Part shown: positions 34,441 through 41,567 of the stretch, piece after piece
Numbering within the stretch: the stretch's first letter is position 1
Layout of the letters: each line of letters starts with the position of its first letter
Assembly (NCBI GenBank): GCA_947489685.1
Contig: CANLEM010000005.1
Coordinates: 248,001-312,000 of the forward strand
Source: an uncultured Aquimarina sp.
Lineage (GTDB): Bacteria > Bacteroidota > Bacteroidia > Flavobacteriales > Flavobacteriaceae
Direction of reading: 5' to 3'
Length of the DNA stretch: 64,000 nucleotides
Translations under genes and position numbers: made by a program
Notes under the pieces: generated by a model
Database searches by the model: none
What the model saw: only the letters and a program-made list of their open reading frames with translations
Told to the model about the DNA's origin: nothing

Positions 34441-34858
34441 CATCAAAAGAATCTTATTATTATGTGCTGTTTGTAGTGCTGTATTTTCTTGTAATTCTCC
34501 CAATCCCGAGAGTTACAAAACATATATTAATGGTTATTGGGAAATTGAACGTGTTTTGTTACGCGATGGAACCGAAAAAAAATACAGTTTTAATCAAACC
34601 ATAGATTTTTTTGAAGTGAAAGATTCTGTTGGTATTCGAAAAAAAGTACAGCCTAGAATTGACGGAAGTTTTATAGTGACCAAAGACAGTGAAACTTTTA
34701 TTTTAAAAGTAGAAAATGATAGCTTAAGACTACTTTACAACACACCTCTTGACTCATGGAAAGAGACCATTGTTTCTGCAAAAGAAAGTCAAATTATTAT
34801 AAAAAATGAAGGCGGAAATACGTACTTTTATAAGCGCTATAAAAAGATCGAATTATAA
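34433..34858 (+). CDS. Lipocalin-like lipoprotein
   Basis: 141 residues with a lipoprotein signal ([10 protein letters not shown], Cys20). The mature part (about 100 residues) is all-beta and starts with the lipocalin-like [18 protein letters not shown]. It ends with strands [16 protein letters not shown]. No ligand can be predicted. It overlaps recF at its start and the DUF721 gene at its stop (ATAATGG), so translation of the three is coupled. The reason for a lipoprotein between recF and a DUF721 protein is unclear, but the order is common in flavobacteria. Confidence 0.8.
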   Translation: MFNIKRILLLCAVCSAVFSCNSPNPESYKTYINGYWEIERVLLRDGTEKKYSFNQTIDFFEVKDSVGIRKKVQPRIDGSFIVTKDSETFILKVENDSLRLLYNTPLDSWKETIVSAKESQIIIKNEGGNTYFYKRYKKIEL

Positions 34859-35154
34859 TGGCAAAACGTCATCAAGAACATCAAAGTTTGGAAGAAGTTT
34901 TAAAAGACTTCGTAACGGATAATAATCTTCAAAAAGGATTAGACAAAGTTGCTGTAAAAGATGTTTGGCAAAATGTGATGGGGCCCGCTATTACAAAATA
35001 CACTCAAAATATCAAGCTCGAAAGAGACACTTTATTTGTTCAGCTTACCTCATCTGTGTTAAGGGAAGAATTGAGTTATGGCAAAGAAAAAATTCTTACT
35101 AATTTAAATGAAGAATTGGGCAAGGAGTTGATTAAAAAATTAATTCTTCGATAA
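34858..35154 (+). CDS. DUF721 domain protein (DciA-like)
   Basis: 98 residues. The N-terminal SLEEVLKDFVTDNNLQKGLDKVAVKDVWQNVMGPAITKYT and the second half LFVQLTSSVLREELSYGKEKILTNLNEELG match DUF721, the family of the helicase operator DciA. It may help load or regulate the replicative DnaB helicase in the cytoplasm; in Bacteroidota this is not proven. It is coupled to recF through the lipoprotein gene and ends 51 bp before a convergent gene, with no clear terminator between. Confidence 0.85.
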   Translation: MAKRHQEHQSLEEVLKDFVTDNNLQKGLDKVAVKDVWQNVMGPAITKYTQNIKLERDTLFVQLTSSVLREELSYGKEKILTNLNEELGKELIKKLILR

Positions 35155-35205
35155 AATAAGGTGCTTCATTCTATTGATTACCTTTAATTCTTTTAAGTTC
35201 CTTTT

Positions 35206-36639
35206 TTATTGTGGAACGTCTATAGTACGGCAAAATTTATTTTGTGTGGTACAACCTTCAACTTCAGCAACTATACATACCTCATAAGAAGCTCCGGGAT
35301 TAAATTGGAACGTAAATATATTATCTCCGTCAGCACCGCCATCTGTTTCCTGAAATTCATCATTAATTGTCCAGTTATAAGTAACATCTTGTATACCTGG
35401 GAAATTAGCCGTAAATGTATATGAATTTGTAACACCCTGCTGCTCTGCTTCAAAAAACAGCTCTGGGCATACTATTATTTCCTGACAAAATTTTGTGCCA
35501 TTAGGGCATAATTCGGTTTCGGCCATTATACATACATTATGAATCCCCGGCGCAAACTGAAAAGTAAATATATTATCTCCATTAGCACCACCATCATTTC
35601 CTTCAATTACTTGATCATCTACTAACCAATCATAGGATATTTGATCAATACCAGAAAAATTAGCCGTGAAATTGTATTGCAAAGTACCTTGTTCTTGTTC
35701 AGAGACAAATGCCAACTCAGGGCATATTTCTTCAACAACAAGTTGTTGACACACTTTCTTACCCTCTGGGCAATCAGGGCTTATTACCTTTACGCATACC
35801 TCATAGGTTCCCGGCAATAACTCCCTTGTAAATACATTACCGTCTAATATGGCATCACTAATTGTCTCTCCGTTAATCACAAGAGATACTTGAAAATCAT
35901 CTCTAATCTCAAAACCGGAAATAATTCTATATAAATTATCACCCTCCAATTCTATCTCAAATCTAATATTAGGGCAACCTACACAATCATTAATAACCTC
36001 ATAAAAATCATAATAGCTAGCGACTTGGACCGTTGTTGAATTTGGTCCAACAAGTACATTTAAAGGAAACTTGAAATTAGGTTGGTAGTTGGTGTTTTGA
36101 TCTCCTATAAACCTTACCAGGCTTTCCTGATTTTCTATAGTAACTTCTGTATTTTCGGTATTTATTACGGTTATAGGATAATCAAACCTAAAACACTGTC
36201 TGAAAAGAGCATCAAAATCATCTCGAAAAGTATCGAATTCGCATTCTCTTAGAACTTGCAACAAATCACCTTCATTAGCTATAGTAACCAATGTATCGTT
36301 TCCTCTATATTTGATTTGTAAAGGAAATTGTAATCCTGTAATATTAAAATTACCACTTTGTCCTGAAATCGCATTAAGCAATCCCCGAAAGCTTTCAATA
36401 CTAATGGTAGAATCATTATTATATCCCAACACAATTGGGTATTGAAAAGCAAAACATAAATCACTATCAGAAATTAATGTTGTATTAGAACCAAGTTCAT
36501 TAAGTATGGTTACCAAGGCTATTGTTGATGTTATCTCTCCCGTCTCATCTGGAAAGAACGAATCGTCACTTACGCAAGAACTCACCATCATCACAAATGC
36601 TAGTACAATTACCTTAAAATATGTTATATCTGCTTTCAA
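35206..36639 (-). CDS. ECF-regulated repeat lipoprotein A (two repeat types)
   Basis: 477 residues with a lipoprotein signal (VMMVSSC, Cys22). Residues 62-219 hold four copies of a short unit: an aromatic-Pro strand (FQYPIVL, LQFPLQI, FDYPITV, FKFPLNV), then a Thr/Val strand and a helix ending near Leu/Cys (62-92, 103-133, 149-178, 189-219). Residues 222-477 hold three four-Cys PKD-like repeats starting at Cys222, Cys306 and Cys391, with the pattern CP.L.F, W..ND/DD, FxFxPGxxxVCIxAE, CPxGxxFC. The gene has the ECF-type element GGGTAGGGT-N15-CGTTAC 23 bp before its start. It is secreted to the outer membrane or surface. Function unknown. Confidence 0.88.
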   Translation of the reverse strand: MKADITYFKVIVLAFVMMVSSCVSDDSFFPDETGEITSTIALVTILNELGSNTTLISDSDLCFAFQYPIVLGYNNDSTISIESFRGLLNAISGQSGNFNITGLQFPLQIKYRGNDTLVTIANEGDLLQVLRECEFDTFRDDFDALFRQCFRFDYPITVINTENTEVTIENQESLVRFIGDQNTNYQPNFKFPLNVLVGPNSTTVQVASYYDFYEVINDCVGCPNIRFEIELEGDNLYRIISGFEIRDDFQVSLVINGETISDAILDGNVFTRELLPGTYEVCVKVISPDCPEGKKVCQQLVVEEICPELAFVSEQEQGTLQYNFTANFSGIDQISYDWLVDDQVIEGNDGGANGDNIFTFQFAPGIHNVCIMAETELCPNGTKFCQEIIVCPELFFEAEQQGVTNSYTFTANFPGIQDVTYNWTINDEFQETDGGADGDNIFTFQFNPGASYEVCIVAEVEGCTTQNKFCRTIDVPQ

Positions 36640-36661
36640 AATATACTTATCTTATATATAT

Positions 36662-36691
36662 GTAACGTTCAAAACACATTACACCCTACCC
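36662..36691 (-). promoter_or_regulatory. ECF sigma promoter of lipoprotein A gene
   Basis: On the minus strand GGGTAGGGT (36691-36683), a spacer of exactly 15 bp and CGTTAC (36667-36662), ending 23 bp before the start codon. It is one of four identical-architecture copies in this locus. Confidence 0.85.
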
Positions 36692-36812
36692 CATCTTTTC
36701 ATAAATTACAGTCAATGAATGTATAAAATTTTAGTTACATACAAAAAAGTACATTTTAAAATATCAATACGAACCTTGCAAATTAACCGTTTTAATTCGA
36801 TCAATATCACAT

Positions 36813-36848
36813 AAAAATCCCCGACGGCATATGGCATACTGTCGGGGA
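36813..36848 (-). terminator. Terminator of lipoprotein B gene
   Basis: TCCCCGAC (36818-36825) pairs with GTCGGGGA (36841-36848). On the minus strand the stem is followed by TTTTTAT. It separates genes B and A, so each has its own transcript. Confidence 0.88.
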
Positions 36849-36905
36849 CTAACCTAATTAATCTAACCTAAACTAACTTATTATTAATATTATTTCGAGG
36901 CGCTA

Positions 36906-38336
36906 CTATTCAATCACTAATGTTTTACAATATCTAACACCTTGTGGGCAATTAGGAGTTTCTGCAATAATACATATCTCATAAGTCCCTGGTGCGAATT
37001 GATAGTACATATAGTCATCTTTATCTTCATTACCATCTATAATTTCTCTATCGACTACCTCTCCGTTAATAGTCCACTCGTATGATGTATCTTGTATTCT
37101 ATCAAAGTTTGCACGGAAATTATATCCTGGTGTATCACCTTCTTGATCGTATTCGAAAAATAAATCAGGACAGTCTACTTCAATTTCGATTACTTTACAG
37201 AAAGAAGTACCATTAGGACATTCTGGCGTTTCGATCATTAAACATACTTCGTATCTACTAGGTCCATCAAATTGGTAGTAAAAAGGATTATTGTGAGGAA
37301 ATTCTGGTGAACGACCAACATAATCACCATTAACAAACCATTCTAAGGCAACATCATCAATTCCTTCAAAAGCTCTTGGGTAAAAGTAATAAGCTGCATT
37401 ATCTCCATCTTGTTCTGCTTCAAAAGCCAAGTCTGGGCAATCTCCTTCTATTCTAATTTCTTTACAATACGTTACACCATCAGGACAATCTGGAGTAGTT
37501 ACTTTAAGACATACTTCATAAGCTCCTGGTCTGAACTCTTGCTCTAATACTCTTGCCCCACCCTGTTGATCCGTAGATGCTTCTATTTCTTCTCCATTAA
37601 CATACCACAATATTTCACTCACCTCATCTGTTCCTTCAATTACAGCTTCAAAAACATACGTATTCTCTGTATCTGGTTTCTTTTCTTTTTCAAAAGAAAT
37701 TTCTGGACAGGCAAGATCAGATTCTCTTACCACGATTTCTTTACAATAGGTAGCTCCGTTAGGGCATTCGTCTGTTTCTGTTTTAATACAAACCTCATAC
37801 ACTCCAGGCTCTTCAAAATTCCAAATCAGGTAATTGCGCTCATCAGGACTCGAATCTTCAACCAAATCTCCATTAATAAACCATCCATAATTTACTCTTT
37901 CGATTCCTTCAAAATCGGCAATAAATTTATAGGTTGATGGTCTTTCATATGTTCTACTTTCAAAAAACAAATCAGGACAAGGATCTGTTTCGTCTCTCAC
38001 CACATCAATTTCTTTACAGACTTCGATTGGACAATTATCACTGGCCACTTTTACACATACCGTATGTTTTCCTGGTTCGAATCTATAATCCAAGATTTCA
38101 CCAATAATATTATCGATATTGCCAGTAGCAATTTCTTCTCCGTCAATTGTCCATGTAAATCGTATGTCTTCTAATTCATCTAATTGTGCAATAAAACGAT
38201 ACACTGCACTACCAGGGTCATTTTCTATAACAACATTAATCTCAGGACAAGAATCAAATTCTTCATTTACCTCACAAGAAGTAAATCCTAATATCACAGC
38301 AAAAATCGTTATCAACCAAGTACTAAATTTTTTCAT
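36906..38336 (-). CDS. ECF-regulated repeat lipoprotein B (five four-Cys repeats)
   Basis: 476 residues from the ATG at 38336 (MKKFSTWLITIFAVILGFTSC, lipobox Cys21). Almost the whole mature protein is five tandem repeats beginning at Cys30, Cys120, Cys210, Cys300 and Cys389. Each has CP(D/E)L.FE, a W.(I/V)NG(E/D) strand, PGxYEVC(I/L)(K/I)xET and CPxGxxYCKEIxI. Each repeat carries four Cys, suggesting two disulfides in an Ig/PKD-like sandwich. The mature protein is strongly acidic. Promoter GGGTAGGGT-N15-CGTTTC lies 58 bp upstream and a terminator follows. No catalytic residues are recognised. A surface binding or adhesive role is plausible. Confidence 0.9.
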   Translation of the reverse strand: MKKFSTWLITIFAVILGFTSCEVNEEFDSCPEINVVIENDPGSAVYRFIAQLDELEDIRFTWTIDGEEIATGNIDNIIGEILDYRFEPGKHTVCVKVASDNCPIEVCKEIDVVRDETDPCPDLFFESRTYERPSTYKFIADFEGIERVNYGWFINGDLVEDSSPDERNYLIWNFEEPGVYEVCIKTETDECPNGATYCKEIVVRESDLACPEISFEKEKKPDTENTYVFEAVIEGTDEVSEILWYVNGEEIEASTDQQGGARVLEQEFRPGAYEVCLKVTTPDCPDGVTYCKEIRIEGDCPDLAFEAEQDGDNAAYYFYPRAFEGIDDVALEWFVNGDYVGRSPEFPHNNPFYYQFDGPSRYEVCLMIETPECPNGTSFCKVIEIEVDCPDLFFEYDQEGDTPGYNFRANFDRIQDTSYEWTINGEVVDREIIDGNEDKDDYMYYQFAPGTYEICIIAETPNCPQGVRYCKTLVIE

Positions 38337-38393
38337 CGTAAATAATTTTAGGGTTATTTGTTTTTCCAAAAGCTATAGTAGGCTTCTGTATAT

Positions 38394-38423
38394 GAAACGC
38401 ATGATAAAAAACATACCCTACCC
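38394..38423 (-). promoter_or_regulatory. ECF sigma promoter of lipoprotein B gene
   Basis: GGGTAGGGT (38423-38415 on the minus strand), 15-bp spacer, CGTTTC (38399-38394). The predicted leader before the ATG is about 50 nt. Confidence 0.85.
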
Positions 38424-38575
38424 CCTTTCTTACAAAAAATTACTAATTTTAAACTCCTAACCTGTTAAATTCGTACAAAAATCAAGGCTTGAGGATGATT
38501 ATGATTCTCTCATATATTTATGTTTAATGAAGCTTAATGATCTTTCATAGATCACCAATGGCGCACGTTTTATAT

Positions 38576-38608
38576 AAAAAAAGTGAAGCAGTTCGAAAAC
38601 TGCCTCAC
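38576..38608 (-). terminator. Terminator of lipoprotein C gene
   Basis: GTGAAGCAGTT (38583-38593) and AACTGCCTCAC (38598-38608) form an 11-bp stem with one wobble around CGAA. On the minus strand it is followed by seven T. Confidence 0.9.
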
Positions 38609-38646
38609 TATACATTTATACTTATTTTGTATCAGGATTTTACACT

Positions 38647-39822
38647 TTAAATTGCTTTAAAGTCAATTTCAATACACTTTTCTAAGGTGCCGCAAGATTG
38701 TGATTCTGCCTTATAACACACTTCATATTTACCTACTTGGGTAAGGTGATCCTGTAAAATTAATATGTGACCAGTAGCAGAAGTCGGTGTAACTTGATTA
38801 CCATCAATAGACCACACTACTGTATTTGGATCTACACCAATACTAATAACTTTGGCTCCCACAAACTCTGCATTAGAGGTCGCAAAATATATTATATCAA
38901 AAACTGAGCAATCTACAGGTTGTGGCGTTGGAATCTCTACATCTACACAAAACTCTACTCCATTAGGGCAGTCATTGGTTTCGGCTTTGATACAAACTTT
39001 ATACGTACCGGGGTTGTAGGAACTAAGATCCAACAGATCATCTCTATCCTGATTTTGTAAATCCTCAGTTTCTACCAATTGCCCATCAACAAACCATTTG
39101 TATACCTGTAATTGGTCTATCCCTGCAAAATTAGCAAACAACATTTGTCCTTCGACTATAAATGACAAGTCAGGACAAGAATCGTTTGTATTCCCATCTT
39201 CAATTTTTATTTCTCTACAATAAGGTTCTGCGTTTGTGCAGTTGGGCCCTTCTGAAATTAGGCAAATATCATACACTCCCGGTTGTAGATTCTTAAGAGA
39301 AAATTTATTATCTCCTTGATTATCGGTTCCTTCGTTTTCAATAATAGTCTCATTACCTAAAGGCTCCCCGGTAACTCTCCAGGCATAAAACTCTAAGGTA
39401 TCAATTCCATCAAAATCAGCGATTAGATAATCCCCGTCTCTCTCATATTTTAGATCTGGGCAAGATTGATTATTACCTTCTTCAATAACAATTTCCTTAC
39501 AAAATTCTGTTCCTTCTGGGCAATCTTCGGTTTCGGCTTTTATACAAACCTTATAAGTTCCAGGGTTGTAAGATTCTAAATTTAATTTATTGTCTCTTTG
39601 ATTTTGAGAATTTTCAGTTTCAACTAACTGATCATCAACAAACCATTCGTAAACATCTAAATTTTCTATCCCTTCAAAGTCGGCAGTTAACACTTTACCA
39701 TCTTGTGTAAATTCTAAGGCCGGGCAATCGGGATTTGGATCCGTATCATCGGTTTCATCACAAGAATAGAATGTAAGGATAAGTCCAAGCATAAGTATGC
39801 TCAAAGTTTTAAGATTTTTCAT
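38647..39822 (-). CDS. ECF-regulated repeat lipoprotein C (four four-Cys repeats)
   Basis: 391 residues from the ATG at 39822 (MKNLKTLSILMLGLILTFYSC, lipobox Cys21). The upstream codons of the longer frame overlap the promoter leader and are less likely. Four repeats start at Cys33, Cys121, Cys216 and Cys305. The first three have CP.L.(F/Y), ADFxGI, YxWFVDxQLVET and PGTYKVCIKAExxxCPxGxxFC, and the last is divergent (CSVFDIIYFATS). Repeats 1 and 3 are nearly the same, pointing to recent internal duplication. It is paralogous to proteins A and B and preceded by the same ECF element. It is divergent from the sigma factor gene. Function unknown, surface lipoprotein likely. Confidence 0.9.
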   Translation of the reverse strand: MKNLKTLSILMLGLILTFYSCDETDDTDPNPDCPALEFTQDGKVLTADFEGIENLDVYEWFVDDQLVETENSQNQRDNKLNLESYNPGTYKVCIKAETEDCPEGTEFCKEIVIEEGNNQSCPDLKYERDGDYLIADFDGIDTLEFYAWRVTGEPLGNETIIENEGTDNQGDNKFSLKNLQPGVYDICLISEGPNCTNAEPYCREIKIEDGNTNDSCPDLSFIVEGQMLFANFAGIDQLQVYKWFVDGQLVETEDLQNQDRDDLLDLSSYNPGTYKVCIKAETNDCPNGVEFCVDVEIPTPQPVDCSVFDIIYFATSNAEFVGAKVISIGVDPNTVVWSIDGNQVTPTSATGHILILQDHLTQVGKYEVCYKAESQSCGTLEKCIEIDFKAI

Positions 39823-39892
39823 TTTAATTTTTAAATTAAGTTCTAGATTTATGCAATTACTCAATCGAGTTGTGAAATGTTATAACGTAAAT

Positions 39893-39922
39893 AGAACGAG
39901 ATAAAATTTACTTACCCTACCC
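39893..39922 (-). promoter_or_regulatory. ECF sigma promoter of lipoprotein C gene
   Basis: GGGTAGGGT (39922-39914 on the minus strand), 15-bp spacer, CGTTCT (39898-39893), 70 bp before the start codon. It lies back to back with the housekeeping promoter of the sigma gene. Confidence 0.85.
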
Positions 39923-39939
39923 CATCTTTTCTTTATTTT

Positions 39940-39970
39940 TTTGAAAGCTTAGAAAAAAAATCTAGCTTTG
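39940..39970 (+). promoter_or_regulatory. Housekeeping promoter of the ECF sigma gene
   Basis: TTTG (39940-39943), a 19-bp spacer and TAGCTTTG (39963-39970) match the Bacteroidota sigma-A consensus TTTG-N19-TAnnTTTG at every defined base. The start codon is 20 bp further on. It suggests that the sigma gene is made constitutively and is not driven by its own product. Confidence 0.8.
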
Positions 39971-39990
39971 ACCTTCATTTTACACCCCCG

Positions 39991-40509
39991 ATGTCTGATA
40001 AGAATTCCACATGTAACGAAAAAGTATTCGATGAGTTTTTCAAAAGCCATGCTAAGCTTTTGCGAAACTATGTCTATTACAAATTTGGAGATCTTGAGCA
40101 AGCAGAAGATATTGTCCAAGATGCTTTTATCAAATTATGGAACAACTGTTCGAAAGTAAATTTGGATAAAGCCAAAAGTTATGTATATACCGTTGCTACC
40201 AACCTCGGAATTAGTATTACTCGTCATCAAAAAGTAAGGTTTAAGTATAAAGATTATATTACACAGCGTAAAACAGATACGAATCACGAATCTCCAGAAT
40301 TTGTAATGCTGGAAAAAGAGTATATGGAAAAGTTCAAAAATGCAATAGCAGCTTTGCCAGAACGACAAAGAGAAGTTTTTCTTTTAAATAGAATTGATAA
40401 AAAAACATACCGAGAAATTGCCGAATTATCGGGAGTTTCGGTAAAAGCAATAGAAAAATTAATGCACAAGGCGTTATTAGCATTAAGGAAAACAATTGGG
40501 AATATTTAG
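39991..40509 (+). CDS. ECF RNA polymerase sigma factor (FecI type)
   Basis: 172 residues. Region 2 (about 12-80) reads FDEFFKSHAKLLRNYVYYKFGDLEQAEDIVQDAFIKLWNN. Region 4 (about 115-168) reads ALPERQREVFLLNRIDKKTYREIAELSGVSVKAIEKLMHKALLALRK, a helix-turn-helix that reads the -35 element. It belongs to the FecI/ECF-21-like group of Bacteroidota. It precedes the anti-sigma gene by 142 bp. It probably recognises GGGTAGGGT-N15-CGTT, which occurs before four genes here, but direct binding has not been shown. Confidence 0.96.
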   Translation: MSDKNSTCNEKVFDEFFKSHAKLLRNYVYYKFGDLEQAEDIVQDAFIKLWNNCSKVNLDKAKSYVYTVATNLGISITRHQKVRFKYKDYITQRKTDTNHESPEFVMLEKEYMEKFKNAIAALPERQREVFLLNRIDKKTYREIAELSGVSVKAIEKLMHKALLALRKTIGNI

Positions 40510-40602
40510 TTCCCAAAAACAATAATACAACAGAAAAAAGTTATTATAAATAGTACATTTTTTAAAAGTAAAATTAAAAACTTGATTTTTTTAACACTAT
40601 AA

Positions 40603-40632
40603 GGGTAGGGTAATATGAAGATGAGGCGTTCT
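40603..40632 (+). promoter_or_regulatory. ECF sigma promoter of the anti-sigma/TonB-receptor operon
   Basis: GGGTAGGGT (40603-40611), 15-bp spacer, CGTTCT (40627-40632), 19 bp before the FecR start codon. Same architecture as the three lipoprotein promoters, giving feedback on the anti-sigma factor. Confidence 0.85.
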
Positions 40633-40651
40633 CATTATATACATAAAAGTT

Positions 40652-41563
40652 ATGTTAGACGATAAAAAAGACGATATATTCTTATCCAGATGGATTAGCG
40701 GAGAGCTTTCTGAAGAAGAACTTCAGGAGTTTCAAGCCCATCCTGAGTATAAGCATTATGCCAAAATCATGGCTGGTGCAGATACTCTTGACTTAAGAAA
40801 CTATGATGTTGACGGTGAACTTTCTTCTTTAAAATCTAAACGATATCAAAAAGTTCCTAAAAAATCTGGCTCCGTTATAAAGCTATGGCCTTACTTTGCG
40901 GCGGCGGCATCTATAGCGATTATTCTGGGTATATTTTTATTTGGACCTAATGAATCCTTTTCTACCAATTATGGAGAAACATTGACTGTACAACTTCCTG
41001 ATGGTTCAGAAATGATTTTAAATGCTAGGTCTGAAGCTATTTTTGATAAAGAAAACTGGGAAAAAACCAGGCTTGTATCACTCGAAGGAGAAGCTTTCTT
41101 CAAAGTAAAGAAAGGAAGTAAATTTACCGTATCCACAAAAAATGGTGAAGTATCAGTACTTGGGACTCAGTTTAATGTGCAATCCAAAAATTCTTTCTTT
41201 GCCGTAAACTGTTTTGAAGGTAGAGTAAGTGTAGTCAATAAAAATCAAACTGCAATACTTACAGCAGGAAAAGCATACAGAAACCTTGGAGATTCTCCCG
41301 AGAATTGGGACTTTTCTGGTCAAGAACCAACATGGTTAACACACACCAGTTCGTTTAGGAGCATACCAATACAATATGTTTTTGAAGAACTTGAAGAACA
41401 ATATAACATACAAATCAAAAATTCAAATATCGATCTTAAAACGATATATACGGGAACGTTCCCTAATAACAATAAAGAAGTTGCTCTTAGAACAGTTTTT
41501 AGTACCTTAGGCATGGACTATAGCATATCGAAAGATGGCAAGACCGTGGTACTAGAAAAATAA
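40652..41563 (+). CDS. FecR-family anti-sigma factor
   Basis: 303 residues. The cytoplasmic N-terminus (about 1-72) contains LSRWISGELSEEELQEF, the anti-sigma segment. A membrane helix follows at about 76-97, then a periplasmic FecR domain (TLTVQLPDGSEMILNARSEAIFDKENW, GEAFFKVKKGSKFTV, VLGTQFNVQSK) and a C-terminal DUF4974 domain (SFRSIPIQYVFEELEEQYNIQIKN). It holds the sigma factor inactive until the TonB receptor signals through its STN domain. It is 4 bp from the receptor gene. Confidence 0.96.
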   Translation: MLDDKKDDIFLSRWISGELSEEELQEFQAHPEYKHYAKIMAGADTLDLRNYDVDGELSSLKSKRYQKVPKKSGSVIKLWPYFAAAASIAIILGIFLFGPNESFSTNYGETLTVQLPDGSEMILNARSEAIFDKENWEKTRLVSLEGEAFFKVKKGSKFTVSTKNGEVSVLGTQFNVQSKNSFFAVNCFEGRVSVVNKNQTAILTAGKAYRNLGDSPENWDFSGQEPTWLTHTSSFRSIPIQYVFEELEEQYNIQIKNSNIDLKTIYTGTFPNNNKEVALRTVFSTLGMDYSISKDGKTVVLEK

Positions 41564-41567
41564 TAGC

